Source: Orychophragmus violaceus
Taxonomy: Eukaryota; Streptophyta; Magnoliopsida; Brassicales; Brassicaceae
NCBI GenBank assembly: GCA_030180135.1
Contig: CM058230.1
Coordinates: 28,232,067-28,296,066, forward strand
Direction of reading: 5' to 3'
DNA length: 64,000 nt
Shown here one piece after another: positions 44,030 through 56,317 of this stretch. The position numbers and the translations under genes are program-made. The notes under the pieces were generated by a model. It had not been told where the DNA came from, did no database searches, and saw only the letters and a program-made list of their open reading frames with translations. Within the stretch, counting starts at the first letter, position 1, and each line of letters starts with the position of its first letter.

Positions 44030-44048
44030 TGACGCCGTTGCCGAGGAT
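44030..44048 (+). other. Degenerate tRNA-Asp primer-binding site
   Basis: TGACGCCGTTGCCGAGGAT differs at two or three positions from the canonical TGGCGCCGTTGCCGGGGA type. Confidence 0.75.
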
Positions 44049-44156
44049 GTTTTTAAGTCTCTAATAGATATAAGTTTGGAGTGTAGACTAAGTTTGTTTT
44101 CTCACATCGTTCTTTCTTATTGACTTGTGTTCTTAGGTTACAATAGGAATCGCGTA

Positions 44157-44193
44157 GCATCGATCGACACTGCATAAGCATCAATCGACATCG
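44157..44193 (+). repeat. Palindromic motif pair in old Athila leader
   Basis: CATCGATCGACAC and CATCAATCGACA, starts 21 bp apart, just upstream of the gag start. Confidence 0.75.
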
Positions 44194-44213
44194 AGTTCGG
44201 CAACAGACTGTGC

Positions 44214-45180
44214 ATGTCTAATCGTGTAACTAGAAGCAACCCAGAAAAAGAGCTTTTGTTTCTTCAAAATCAGGAGCTTGTATGGTTGGAACGAACGAAC
44301 ATAAAAGCGAAGAAACCATAAGAGATGTTGAATCCTAATACCATGATTCTGAAACAGGATGAAATTGGTATTCTGAGAAACCGAGAGGGTAATTCTTACA
44401 ATGATCAGGGTAATATATTGGATAGGGAAGGAAATATAATCGTGTCAAATGTTGTTGTGGGCGCAGAATATTCACATATTACTGCACATGCTGCTGACAC
44501 AGCTTATGCACAAGAGCAAGTATAGGTGCAGGCCACGAGAGGAAGGACGCTTGGTGATTACAACAATTCTGATGCGTTCAAGGTACACATATAAGCGAAC
44601 ATACCCCCTCTGATCCAGATAAACGACTTTGAGATGAAAATATCATACTACGCTCTTGTTGGACAAAATCAGTTTCATGGTTTTTCTCATGAGAATGCCA
44701 TGGACCACACTAAGAGGTTCGAGGATTTGGTGACTAATCTGAAGCACATTGGAGTCAGCTATAATTTCATGTTCTCCAAGCTCTTCCCGCACTCTCTTGT
44801 TGGTGAAGCAACTTATTGGTTGAAACAGTTACATACAAGATCTCTTACCAATTGGGATGACGTTGAAAATGATTTCTTGCAGAACTTCTACAATGATGCG
44901 AGATCAGAGGAATTGAGAAACAACAATTCTCATTTATCTCAAGGACCTACTAAGGCGTTCAAGACTGCTTGGGTTCAAGTGCATCAGATAAATTGTCCAC
45001 ATCATGGTTCTCTGAGGTTCAGTTGTTGAGTATCTTCTTCAAAGGTGTGGATTGGATGTATCAGATGGCTCTCGATGCTTCAAACAATGGGAATTTCAAC
45101 ATGATATCTCTAGAGGAAGCCTATATGATGATTGAGAACTTGACGTCTAGAAATATCACCAAGAACACATACTTTTAGAG
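44214..45180 (+). pseudogene. Old Athila Gag remnant
   Basis: Starts MSNRVTRSNPEKELL at the same relative position as the 56318 copy. The retrotransposon gag domain is at about 44634-44960: YYALVGQNQFHGFSHENAMD, FSKLFPHSLVGEATYWLKQL and FLQNFYNDARSEEL. Several stops (44320, 44524, 44594) and a frameshift near 45000 break it. It would have formed the particle shell; now inactive. Confidence 0.8.
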
Positions 45181-45193
45181 GCAGAGCCGACTA

Positions 45194-45730
45194 ATGGAAC
45201 CTATGTTGATCGACAAAACCCTAACGTCGATCGACGTAAGATTCATGCGCAAATACCCAAACACCGAGAAACTCAAATCTGCAGATGATTGGGTTTATAA
45301 ACAAAAGGTTCTTTTCCCAATGAGGACCAGGAAGTCAAGGCAAGAGCAATACTTGGCTAAATTCAAGACTATGATGAACATGGTTCTGATTCAAGTTCTT
45401 CTAGTTGATGCCATCAAAACTACTCCAGTTGTCAAGAGATGCTTAAAGGATATGCTTATGAGCAATAAGACTGAAGAGGAAAGTGTTATGATGATTTAAG
45501 TGTGCAATGTTGTGGTTCAAGGAAGCATTCCAGAGAAACTGAAGGATCCATGTAGTTGTTTTTATTGCTCAATTTTCAGAGATAGTTTCGAGAGATAATG
45601 TGCGATCTAGGTTCAAGTGTGGACCACGTGACTTACTTGGTAGCTCAGAAGCTCGAGATATTTTTTTCTTGCCTATTAGGATCTTAATGAGTCTAGCTGA
45701 TCAAAGCATCATGATCCCATAGGGTCTCTT
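45194..45730 (+). pseudogene. Old Athila protease region, left part
   Basis: The frame at 45194-45499 runs through the Gag/protease linker with KRCLKDMLMSN and TEEESVMMI. It then passes via a stop into the protease, with NVVVQGSIPEKLKDP and, in another frame, a degenerate CDLGSS-like active-site region. A palindromic pair lies at 45209-45238. It is cut at 45730 by the solo LTR and continues at 46912. Confidence 0.65.
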
Positions 45731-46906
45731 TGATAGATCAAGAAATATACCTATTCTACTGCAAGTGCACAGTTATGCGAATGTAGTATTTCAGGGTATC
45801 GACTCCAAGGAAACTCAAGTTTCACACGATAGACTATATGTCTTCAAGTTAAGCTAAGCCAACCAAGAGAAAGCAGTAAACGAATGCAAGTAAATTGAAG
45901 TGTGTTTTCAATGGGAGAAAGGCGTCAGACTTAGGAAGTTCTCGGGAATTATACAATGTCAGATACTTAACTAACCGGATTCAGATTAAGCACAATTTCA
46001 AGAACTAGAAATACAATGATAAACAATCCAACTCTCGCAGAGATTATTTCTATATATAGTAACCTAGAGATCCAAATCTCTTTGTAATCCTAGAGTTCTT
46101 GACAAGCATTAGAAACAGGTTCTTCGGTTCACAATTCTCCTAAACCAAATCTCTTTGTATCTAGTCAAATTGCTCACACTAAGTTCGTTCAGATTATAAC
46201 TCACACTCTCGTGCTAAGTTAATTATCTCAGATATAAATCCTAGGTGATCAATCCAGAATTCAGTATTAAGCGCAACTTAGGAGATGAACGAATATATTT
46301 AGAATCCTAATCAATCAGTTATCTAAACATGCATAAAAATCCTATGAGAATTCCTAAATCTAACTAGGTTACCACTCAGACATATTATCGGATAAACAAC
46401 ACATCATTGAATAGAAAACCAAAGACTGAATAGATAGATAAAAAGGGGTACGAAATCCTTCTCTCAAAAGTTACAAATAGCAAGAACAGCCCTTTGGCAC
46501 CAAATCTCTCAATCTCCAAAGCAAGAACAAAAGTAAGAACAATATCATGATACTGAGTCTGAAAAACCTAATTAAACTGCTAAACATGTTTTGGGGCTAT
46601 ATTAGAATTAGAGAAAACTTTTGGGCAACTTTACAATTCTTCAAAAGATGTCTTTAACTCAGCGTATAAGTCATGTCTCCCTCAATGTTGACCGACACTA
46701 AGGTGAGTGTCGGTCGACATCCAGTCGTGGTCGAGACTCTCACTTCAGCTCCTTGCACAAATCAACAGAAACGTCCTATAATTCCACTCCTTGCTTCAAA
46801 CGCAAACCTACCTGTAGAAGACTAAATAGACTCGAAAAACCATGTTAAAGACTCAATATATACAACTATATCACAGTTGAAAACCTAGAAAAACCATGAT
46901 ATATCA
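45731..46906 (-). mobile_element. Solo Athila LTR, minus strand
   Basis: 1176 bp, a reverse complement relative of the LTRs at 55042 and 62237, starting TGATAGATCAAG and ending GATATATCA on the plus strand. The target duplication CTCTT is at 45726-45730 and 46907-46911. With no internal sequence, it is a solo LTR left by recombination between two LTRs. A motif pair (TGTCGGTCGACA type) lies near 46687-46720. Confidence 0.9.
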
Positions 46907-46911
46907 CTCTT

Positions 46912-47140
46912 GGAGGTTATGCCAATGAAAATTGGCAACTGCTTGACCCTGACAGACTTGTGGTTTTGCAGTATGGAGAAGAGCCAAAAGATCCTCTTAT
47001 CTTGGGTATAACTTTCATGGCTACTACTGGAGCGATCATCGATGTTAAGAGAGGCAATATAGCACTGCATGTTGGTGATAACATGATGAGTTTTGACATG
47101 GACAATCTGGTGAAATGACCTACCATTGACGGACACATTG
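46912..47140 (+). pseudogene. Old Athila protease region, right part
   Basis: Continues from 45730. MKIGNC, TDLVVLQYGEEPKDPLILG and ATTGAIIDVKRG give the known sequence after the protease active site in Athila. It ends near the second Tat-like insertion. Confidence 0.7.
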
Positions 47141-47157
47141 TGTGTGTTCATTCCTAG

Positions 47158-48333
47158 TGTGAGAGTTGGAACTCTCACTTGCGATATTTGTAGAGCTAAA
47201 AGTTTAGGGAACATAAATTATAAGAGTAAAAACACTGATATAGAATACTCGGAGGATATTTTACTGATGAGAGATCGGAAAAAGATTACAAACATCAAAA
47301 ATGCTTAAAAGCTTAAGAAATTCTAAGTTTAGATGCTAGGATTTTTCGAGATGGCTAAATCGTAGAAAGTCCGTATTTTAATAAAGTCAGTCGCAGCGAG
47401 CCGGCTTCGAGGATCTTCGTCTACAAGATTTTGGGAAATCTTCATGTTATCGTATATTCCATTTCCGTTGAGATTTATTTTTTCAGATCGGATTTTCCTC
47501 TTATGCTCAGAGATATCTCCTCCTTTTCTTCTTCGAGTTTATCATTCCATTTTTATGATCATCCTTCTGTGGCTATTTTGCCGAATGGGAAAAAAAATGG
47601 ACGATCCGAGTCCGTTTGAGTATGGACTTCTTGATTCGGCCCAAAGTCTCGAAAATACAAATCTTGTGCGTTAAATCCAAGATCGTATCTCGCATAACTT
47701 TATATGGAAATTCTTGTTAACGGATAGGGATGTATAAGTTGTTGTTCTGAAGATGGGTTGCCTCTTGTTGTGCGTCCGGAGAGGAAGATATCGTCAAATG
47801 TCCAAGCGTCTGATCTAAGCGGAATGTCTGTTCGGAATTTTTTTGGAATATGTACAGATCGGAAGTTTTTAAGGAATGCGTTGAGATCGGAACTTCCAAA
47901 GGAGTAAATTGTGCTCGAAAAACAAGAAGGGATTTGTTCGGATCCGATCTGGTTCAACTTGAAATTTCTGAGCTTGTTTAGCTCGGATCTAAGCTGGTTC
48001 AGCTTGGATCCGACCTGTTTCAGCTCTGAATTTCTAAGCAGGTTTGGCTCGGATATGATGTTTATCCTTATATGTAGGTTTTGTCGAGAGATGTGTTTGT
48101 CTTATTGATCCGTTCGGATATTTGATTGTATGGTTTTATTCATTTCGTAGAAAACGTTATCCGTACGAAGCGTTTCGTATAAAACGTTATTCATACGAAA
48201 ATTCAATGGTATGAAATATACTTCGTATATAACGTTAACCATACGAAGTTCCGTTTATACGAAGTGTAGTGAACGTCCGTGTCTGGCCACAATTTTGGCT
48301 ATTGTTTTCGTCGAGGAGATTTTGACCCCAACA
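47158..48333 (-). repeat. Second Tat-like LTR
   Basis: 1176 bp from TGTGAGAGTTGGAACTCTCAC to CCCCAACA. The outer end forms a perfect hairpin (GTGAGAGTT-GG-AACTCTCAC). It contains the 26-bp inverted-repeat units at 48144-48247. Confidence 0.6.
48144..48247. repeat. Three 26-bp inverted-repeat units, TTCGTA-N14-TACGAA
   Basis: Units at 48144-48169, 48174-48199 and 48222-48247 share TTCGTA, a central AACGTTA and TACGAA, each exactly 26 bp. A partial fourth ends at about 48263. The arms resemble those of a lox site (ACTTCGTATA / TATACGAAGT). Confidence 0.85.
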
Positions 48334-48352
48334 GTTAGCCCCCCAGCTCTCC
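48334..48352 (-). other. Polypurine tract of second Tat-like element
   Basis: On the minus strand this reads AGAGCTGGGGGGCTAAC, matching the AGCTGGGGGC-type tract at 3278-3300. Confidence 0.6.
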
Positions 48353-48948
48353 AGACTCGAGTACGATGATGGCGGTTTTTTTAGTATTCGACGCGAAAAC
48401 AATTGTCCGAAAGATTTGATTCAGCTATTTTTTTTTTGTTTCTTCTCTTACGTGTTTACGATGAAAATTTTTCCGATTTGTTTGTCGTGTTTTGGATGTT
48501 GTCTATCATGCCGCGCAAGATGGACTTTTGAGATTATTTTTTCGAGCATGGTTTGCTCCTACCTGAGAGTAGAGACATTCACGTCCAATGATGTGCGTAT
48601 GAGGACCCTTTCGTACCTTTTGGTCGTAATCGAGACCATGTCCAATCATGATTAATTCTGTCGTGATTAGCTTCAACATGCTTATGCTAAGGTGATCAAG
48701 TGTAATCATACCCAAGGCTCCATTCCATTGTAAAAATATATACATATTCACTTCCCTTCACCTCATTTCTCACACTTTCACTCCAAAGAGAAATCCTAAA
48801 CACAACTTCTCTCTTTAACTTCTTTCTAGCTTTTGTAATTTTTGCCAAAGTTTTCTTCTTTGTTTTTGTGAAACTTGGGGTCTTGAATTATTTCCCAAGT
48901 TTAGACTTCTACTTTGCTGCGTTTTTTTCGGAAGGGTTTAGTGGTGCG

Positions 48949-50920
48949 ATGGATCCCGTATCGAGATATGGTCATGCCAACCTTTCTTCTGAGGGCGAGT
49001 CTCATGGAGTTTGGAGATCGACCAGGTCTCATGACAGCCGGCCATGCTCTTCGACCGGAGCGAGCGTTGTATTTCCAGATAACGGTCAATGCTCTGGTGA
49101 TGACAATATCTGTTGGAATTCTCCTTTCGTGATGGGGGGTGCAACAATCAAAGATCGAACTATTCGTGTCAGCCCGGAGGAAGCTTTGCAACGTTGAAGT
49201 CTTTCTCCGGAGAAACCAAAAGTGGCTTGTCCTAAGCCGAAAAGTAAGAAAGAAATTTCGGAACCTCCTGGTTCGACCTTGTCTATGGAAAGGTCGGTCG
49301 AAAAGCTTTGGAGCGATTTGTGAATACCCGAAAGTGTGACGTACATGGTTCCATCTTCTTTCTATCGAGTTGTCTCCCCGCCAAATGGTTATTTCTCGGT
49401 CAATGAGTAATTCATCATATTGTACTTCCTATGGTTCCCAGTTTACAGACTCATAGTTAGCTACCTTCGGCGTCATGGATTGGCCCTCACGCAGCTCCCC
49501 GAGGGTTGCGGCATTTGATTGGTCCGCTAGTTCCTAGTTTTGAATGTAGCATCGACCTCCGAGTGTTACATATGTAGAATATATATACTAGTTACGATAG
49601 AGGTGGACCCGATTTTTTCAGGTTTTGAGAAACATGATCGTTAATGGAGGCATCATTTATTTTACGTTTTGATCAACAAGTCGTCCGTCGAAAAGTATTG
49701 CGTTCGGATGATGAAATCGAAATGGGGGACCTTGGTAGATGATTTGTTCGTTTTGCTTCACGTTATTTTTGTCAGTCTTCAGATAGACTTTTAACTCTTT
49801 CCCATGCTTTCTTGTTTTTGCAGGGAAGAACCTTTGTCTAACATGTCTGTCGGATTTAATCGATCTCAAAGGGCGATTACAAGACGGGAATACTAGCTGG
49901 AACAAAATTTTCTCCTTTGAGCGTGTTACCGCAGCGAGACAAATGGATATGATCTGCCAGGCAACGGGGACTAAGGAATAAGCAGATGGTGAGGGGCGTC
50001 ATGATGGCGCGTTATTGCAAGAGGATGATTCGATCTCTGCATGGCTCAAGAGTGGAGTTGAGCTCCCCGATTTTGATTACTACGGACCCGAAAAATAGAC
50101 CGGTCAAGATCCCACGCTCGGCGAAAGCATTTCCATTTTTCATGCCGACGTTGGTGGCGAAGAGGCGACCGTTCCTCAAGGACCGTTTTTCGGGTTGATA
50201 GATAAACATGTCGCATCCAAGCCTAAACAACGACAGAAGAAGAGGCATGGTAAAGATGCAGAAGTCCTGCAACCAATTCTGAACCAATCTGGTTTGATCA
50301 TGGCAAAGGTAGCTTTATGTACACTAATGCTTCCGAGGTTGTCAACTTCTGCGCGAGTGTGAGTCATCCCAGAGATTATCTTGTGAAGTATGAAGATATG
50401 ATCTGCGGCAGTTCTCTTTTCGGTTCCGGACAAGATTTGTTAAAGGTTATTTTCCTTCGGCATGTGATAATCTTTTCTTTCTTGGCCGCTTACTCTACTT
50501 TATTTACTGATGAACGTAAAAATCATGTCGTATGCGTGGGCTTTAGTCAAACGATATGCCACAGAGTATGACAGAAAATTCCGAAGAATTCAAGGTCGCA
50601 TCGCAAGGCATTCCGTTGATAACATAAACTTGGATAATTTCTTCGCTGCTTTGAAGGCTTCTATCAAAGAGAAGAAAACCGATTTCGAGGCGGTAATACT
50701 TTCCCTCAACACTGAAAGAACCAAGGCTTTTACCGAAGCTGAGGTTTTGAGAACTCAACTTTCGAAAAGGAGGTTTTCTCGCGATGTGGATCTAGAGGAT
50801 GCAGCCGAGAAAGAAAAGAATGCTTAAGAAGATTGTGTCTCACTTATCCAAATTTCGCAGAATCTTCTCGAAATTGCCATCAGCCAAATAAAGGAAAAGT
50901 CGATTCATAAAAGTGAGTAG
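48949..50920 (+). pseudogene. Antisense extra ORF of second Tat-like element
   Basis: The start is MDPVSRYGHANLSS. The putative gypsy-type transposon domain is recognisable as MVPSSFYRVVSPPNGYFSVN (about 49348-49410) and YLRRHGLALTQLPEG (about 49457-49505), corresponding to the domain at 3980-4130. Further parts are the Arg/Lys-rich segment near 49800-50290 and a coiled coil at 50510-50826 with KASIKEKKTDFEAVILSLN. Several stops and frame changes are present, and introns are possible but not defined. It is collinear with 3805-6024, so both Tat-like elements carried this gene antisense to pol. Confidence 0.6.
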
Positions 50921-53030
50921 CAACCTTGAATTAATTGAAAATTTGAGGTCCTTCCGCATCTGAATCCGAAGAGGCGGACCTTATATCAAATTTCGTTTGG
51001 AAGAGGATAGCGTCTCCAAGTATGACCGTTTATAGCCGAAGCGGATAGCTGTTTTGACCCATATTTTCGGGAGATGTTCCCAGCTCGTTCCGCAGGGATA
51101 TGTGGTTCTGAAATATGGACTTAGTTGTGTTCACTATATGTAGTAGCTTCTTTCGTCGGGACGGTAGGTTGTTCTGATATATAAACTAACTATCTTAAAT
51201 GTTTTAAACAATTTAATTGCTTTAAGCCTTCAGATTTATTGTTGGACGTTTTTTTTTTAACCCGCTATGGCGTCCTGCCGTTGTTTTGAGATTTCAAGTT
51301 GAGCCAATCATTCTTAAATGCGTCGGATCGTGCACCTAACGCGAGAGGCGTCCGAACTATTCAGTCTTGCTTACTTAGAATTTTCGGAGATGCTCAGAAA
51401 CTTGACTCAAAACACAAGATGAGATGAGCTCGGAAAGTCAGAGATGCTTGACTTGGTTGATCTGAGCTAGTTAGCTCAAAAAAATTTGAGCTCCATCTCG
51501 GATGGTCCGAGCTGGACCGCTCGGATTTACAGATATGTCGGGTCCATGGGAGAGCGAGCATTCCTGTTGTGATTGAATTGACTATTTTGGAGAGTTGAGT
51601 GGATGTCTGAGGGATGACTTTCCCTTTTGGCTTTGCTTGAATTGTTTCGGGTATGGCTTTGTGCAGTTCTTACGGGATGTAAACTTTATTTTTGGTGCAA
51701 TGCATTCGGCCGCAGATTCGGTTGCATCCGGATGTAGGGATCGATGAGTCAACACTTAGTTTTAGCGCACACTAAAGTGTACTTCCAAATTTTGGGATCA
51801 AGCCTTGTGTTTGAGAGTCGGCGAGACGCACCGAGCTTTTGACCCGCAATGAATGGCGTGTTTTGGTTAAGTTTTATTTCATTTTGAGCTAACGTTTAAA
51901 TTTTAGCGAGATACACTCTACTTGCGAGTCTAAGATGACTGAGACCAGTATGCTTGGAAGCATCTAACTGGGTTTCAGAGTCAAGTTCGAAGATTAGCGA
52001 TAAGTACTCTTCTTGCAAACATGTGATGATTTAGACCAGTGTGCTCTGAAGCGTCTAACTTGGTTTCGGAGTTTTTCTTCGACTTTGGTACTAGCGCCGG
52101 GGGGGGGGGGGGGGGGGCTCACGAGTTATATTCCTGTCGTCGGTAGTAAAATGATATCAATTGATAATAAGCCAAGGTGTACTCGGCTATGACGTTCTTT
52201 AGACCAGCGTGCTAAGTAGCGTTTACTTGGTTTAGTGTCGTACTTTGAGTTCGGGGTTTTTGTGAGACTTCTTGTCTTACATTTCTGTTGTCAACTGTAA
52301 GCTGGTATCCGCAAGGCATACCTAGCGGATAATAGACCAAGATATACTAGGTTAGGACGTCATTTACCAGTGTGCTAAGCAATGTTTTACTAGGGTTTTG
52401 GGTTTATTTTGAATCCAATATTGGTGTAGGGGTTCTCCTCGATTTATGTTCCCTTCATCGATAGTAAACAAACCTAGCAGGTATGAAATTTTATATAGCG
52501 CGTTTTTATCCATTTGTTGGTTGTATAGAACTTCAATCCATATATGACATGGTAGTTAAGATCCGTAAAGAATGTATTCGTTTGTATGTCGTGGCCAGCA
52601 ACAGACAAGATAAAGAATTCCTAAGAAGTCATGAAAATGTATTAGACTCGACTAGGTATGACATGATAGTAAATTAATTTGAACTAGTTTTCTAAGCTTT
52701 GAGATTCGGATCCTAATTTCGATTTGAAGACAAGTAAATTAAACAAAAGCAAGAATGAGTTTATTTTTCGTTACCATATAAATCCAAGCGTATGACTTGC
52801 GAGTTGAACCTTTGTGGATGCGTTGTGTTCGTGGTTGTGATCTGGCGTCTTGAGTTTTTGAAAATGCATTGAGCGAAATGGCTTCGCGAACTGAACATCA
52901 TGACGATTGTCTGAGTATGCTTCGAAATTAGTCAGACAAGATTTGTCTTTGGTTGAGAGGAGCAACTTGAAAACCCTTGCCCCCAATCACCAACCTTCTT
53001 TTTCATTGACTGATTTTGGTGATTCAAAAG
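50921..53030. other. Noncoding region of second Tat-like element
   Basis: No gene found in 2.1 kb. There is a run of 19 G at 52099-52117 and GT-rich text with weak internal repeats ('accagtgtgct.aagc', about 51940-52380, roughly 110-180 bp apart). It probably represents the spacer seen at 6025-6861, extended. Confidence 0.45.
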
Positions 53031-53413
53031 CCTAAATCACTTGGATCTTGACCCTAACTCCATTTATATCATCCATTCATTCAATCTCTAAGGTTTGTGC
53101 TTCGAATTTCCAATTTTCTTTTCAGTCATAAGATATAAAAACTCGAATTTACTGTATTGTGTAATAGAGAATTCGAATTTTCCCTGAGGTTTCATGGGTA
53201 ATTGTGCAAGTTTCCTAAAATCTCCGATTGACAAAGAAACTTCGGGCTTTGTGAATTTGAGTGGATTTAGGACGAACTTTTGATGGATTGTTGATGATTT
53301 TGGTGATGTAGATTGTTGAATTTCAGGATTAGCACAAAACTTTAGGCATTTAATTTATCTTTGAGCTTTGGTCTAGCTATCAGGACTGCTTGTTCTTATG
53401 TCTTTGATCGCAT

Positions 53414-54520
53414 ATGGCTCCTCCAACCAAGAAGTCTCGCAAGAAATCAGGGGAAGCCTCGAGCTTTAACCTACCTCCGGCATCTCCTTCACCAGCTCAT
53501 TCATCCTATTCATCAACGCCTACTCATCCAGTATATGTTCTTAATGCACAGATTATCCATCCTTGGCCTAAGAATAAAATAAAGAAGATCAAGATGTATC
53601 ACAATTGTGGATATGATTCTAAGACAGAGACGTAAAAAAGAAATGCACACACAAGCCTATTTATGAGGATTGGGATGAGTATGACACACTTCTATAATGT
53701 GTGGTTGAGTGCTGAGATCAACCCACACATATAGTTGATTATCATATTGTCAAGGCAGTGAGGATCGAAGATGATGTACACAAGTACTTGAGGAAGATCG
53801 GTTTAGGTTACATGCTTATGCGATAGTATGATCTTTTTCTAACCTGGTACAGAAGTTTCTGGCCACTTGCCGTGTTTAGCACGAGAACGAGTGAGTGAAG
53901 AGAGCACACGAAAGGGTCCTAAACTTTATGTGAAAGAATGTGAAGTGCCACATATCTATCATTGATCTCTTCTATCTCTACGGGTTCAAGTATGATCCCA
54001 TTCGCTGCATTCTTACTTCTGAGTGGACCGACGTTCAGACTTACTAGTCACATTTTGGTAATGAGATTATGACTCATGCGACTGCAAGAAGACAGTAGTA
54101 AGACATTTAGCCTTGAGGTATGTACTACATGTCATGGGCAACACTATCTTGTGCAAAGCAGAGCCAAACAATATTGGGAAGTCAGAGGTTTTATTTCTTT
54201 ATCTCAAGATTGGTCACAACTTTCTCAACGATCTTTGGACACAGACCAAGACTTGCACCAACCATAATATGGGTGTAGTATTTGCGGAACATCTATGCAC
54301 TTTGCAGACTATGATATTTTATCAGAAGAAGCTTAAGACAATTGATAGCTTGTTGACTCCGATATTCAACCATTTTCGCATCGACACAAGCAACAACACC
54401 ATTTAAAGTAATCGTTTGTGGATGAACGAGGAGGGTCTGAGGAACGAGACGTGGATGAAAAAAGGTTTGAACTAGATTTTTCACAGATTCACTGGATCGA
54501 GAGTGGAGCATTAAGCTCAC
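53414..54520 (+). pseudogene. Old Athila ORF-1 remnant
   Basis: MAPPTKKSRKKSGEASSFN begins an N-terminal Pro/Ser-rich part (to 53635). After stops, the ORF-1 core is readable in changing frames: LATCRV near 53860, RYVLHVMGNTILCKAEPNN (54113-54170) and VFAEHLCTLQ with SLLTPIFNHF (54270-54380). This is a decayed homologue of 14243-15343 and shows the N-terminus that copy lacks. Confidence 0.75.
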
Positions 54521-55036
54521 ATTGCCACAACTCACAGCTATTATGGACGATGACATTATGCGATTAAGTTTCCAGCCTATGGAGAACCTCCTAAAATTTG
54601 TCCTGCAATGTAAGCTCCACAAGGGAGCTTTGTATACAAATTCCCCTACTGTCGCATATGACACTTCATATATGTTGCTTGTCCTGAGCTTGATGTATCG
54701 CATGCTGGGATGGATCATCCATCGTTCCAAACCATCATGAATAATATCCTACGAAATATCTGGAACATGGTTTTTTACTGCTCTTGTTGTCGCTTCCCTC
54801 CTAGACTTAAGGTGCCACGAACTGCCACTCGTCGTCAGCATTCCTGATGCATGATCCCAATACCACTTCTACTGGCACCAAGGATGCTGAGGGTTCTGAT
54901 CCGATGGATGGGACTGGTGTTGAGATCTCTACGAAGTTCCAGTTTCTTCTCCTCGACTATCTGGTTCTGTATTTCTTTTCTTTTTCTTTGTTTTTGTTTC
55001 AACTTGAGTCATTTAATGTTTTTATTGAGTCATATG
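54521..55036 (+). other. Old Athila ORF-1 tail and downstream sequence
   Basis: Degenerate end of ORF-1 followed by T-rich sequence leading to the target site CCATT of the nested Athila. Confidence 0.5.
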
Positions 55037-55041
55037 CCATT

Positions 55042-56152
55042 TGATATATCATGGTTTTTATAGGTTTTCAACCATGATATAGTTGTATATATTGAGTCTT
55101 TAACCTGGTTTTTAGAGTCTATTGAGTCTTTTACAGGTAAGCTTGCGTTTGGAGCAAAAGATGGAATTATAGGACGTTTCTGGTGATTTGTGCAACGAGC
55201 TGAAGTTGGTGTCTCGGCCACGACTGGATGTCGACCGACACTAACCCTGATGTCGGTCGACACTAAAGGCGACCGCGAGTTTAAGACATATTTTGAAGAA
55301 TTGCAGAATTACCCAGAAGTTTTCCTAATTTTAATTTAGCCCCAAAACGTGTTTAGTGGTTTTTAATTAGGTTTTTGAGAGCAGACTCTTTATGCTATCT
55401 TTTGTTCTTGTTCTTACTTGTTCTTGCTTTGGAGATTGAGAGATTTTGGCTAGGGGCTGATTTTTGCTACTTGTAACCTTGAGAGAAGGATTTCGAACCC
55501 CTTTACTTTTATCTATTCAATCTTTGGTTTTCTATTCAGTGATGTATTGTTTACTTGATAATATGTTTGAGTAGTCACCTAGTTAGATTTAGGGATTCTC
55601 ATAAGGGTTTTATGCTTGTTTGATAACTGATTCATTAGGATTCACCATTTGTTTGTTCATCGCCTAAGTTGTGCTTAATAATGAATTCTGGACTGATCAC
55701 CTAGGGTTTAGATCTGAGATAACTGACAATAACACGAGAGTGTGTTATAATCTGAACGAACTTAGTGTGAGCAATTTGACTAGATACAAAGAGATTTGGT
55801 TTAGGAGAATTTTGAACCGATAGAACCTGTTTCTAATGCTTGTTTAGAACTCTAGGATCACAAAGAGATTTGGATCGCTAGGTTGCTAGATATAGAAATA
55901 ATCTCAGCGAGAGTTGGATTGTTGAGCATTGTGTTTCTAGTTCTTGAACCGGTTTTAATCTGAATCCGGTTAGTTAAGTGTCTAACATTGCATAATTCCC
56001 GAGAACTTTCTAAGTCTGACGCCTTTCTCTTATTAAATTCACCTTCATGTTTACTTGCCATTTGTTTACTGCCTTCTGGAATTGATACCCTAAGTACTAC
56101 ATTTGCATATCTATGCACTTGCAGTAGAATAGGTATAATTCTTGACCTATCA
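55042..56152 (+). repeat. Nested Athila 5' LTR
   Basis: 1111 bp, TGATATATCATGG to GACCTATCA. A palindrome pair (TGTCGACCGACAC and TGTCGGTCGACAC, 22 bp apart) is at 55229-55262. An internal deletion near 56085 removed about 60 bp relative to 63270-63340. Confidence 0.92.
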
Positions 56153-56158
56153 AGTTTT

Positions 56159-56177
56159 TGGCGCCGTTGTCGGGGAC
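56159..56177 (+). other. Primer-binding site, tRNA-Asp type
   Basis: TGGCGCCGTTGTCGGGGAC, one mismatch from the tRNA-Asp complement. Confidence 0.85.
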
Positions 56178-56317
56178 TCAACTGAGTTCGCCAATAGATT
56201 TTGTTTTAAATTTTAGCTTGTTTGGCTTGTTTTGTTGCTGCAGGATTTCACAGACGCATTCAGTGTCGACCGACATCCCCTTTAGTGTCGCTCGAAACAG
56301 TGTTTTGAAGTCAGTGT

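Larger units (their letters stand above)
47158..53030 (-). mobile_element. Second Tat-like element, degenerate and incomplete
   Basis: An LTR (47158-48333) is followed by a polypurine tract and an antisense extra ORF, in the same order as at 2762-6024. After it comes about 2 kb of noncoding sequence. No integrase, RT, gag or second LTR is found, so the right part has been lost. The right limit near 53030, where Athila-like sequence resumes, is a guess. Confidence 0.6.

Noticed and set aside
48222..48247. A functional lox site
   Set aside because: The gap between arms is 10 not 8 bp, one arm has a mismatch, and the unit is part of a local repeat array; no recombinase is near.
54293..54730. 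145-residue minus-strand frame
   Set aside because: It is antisense to the decayed ORF-1 of the old Athila.
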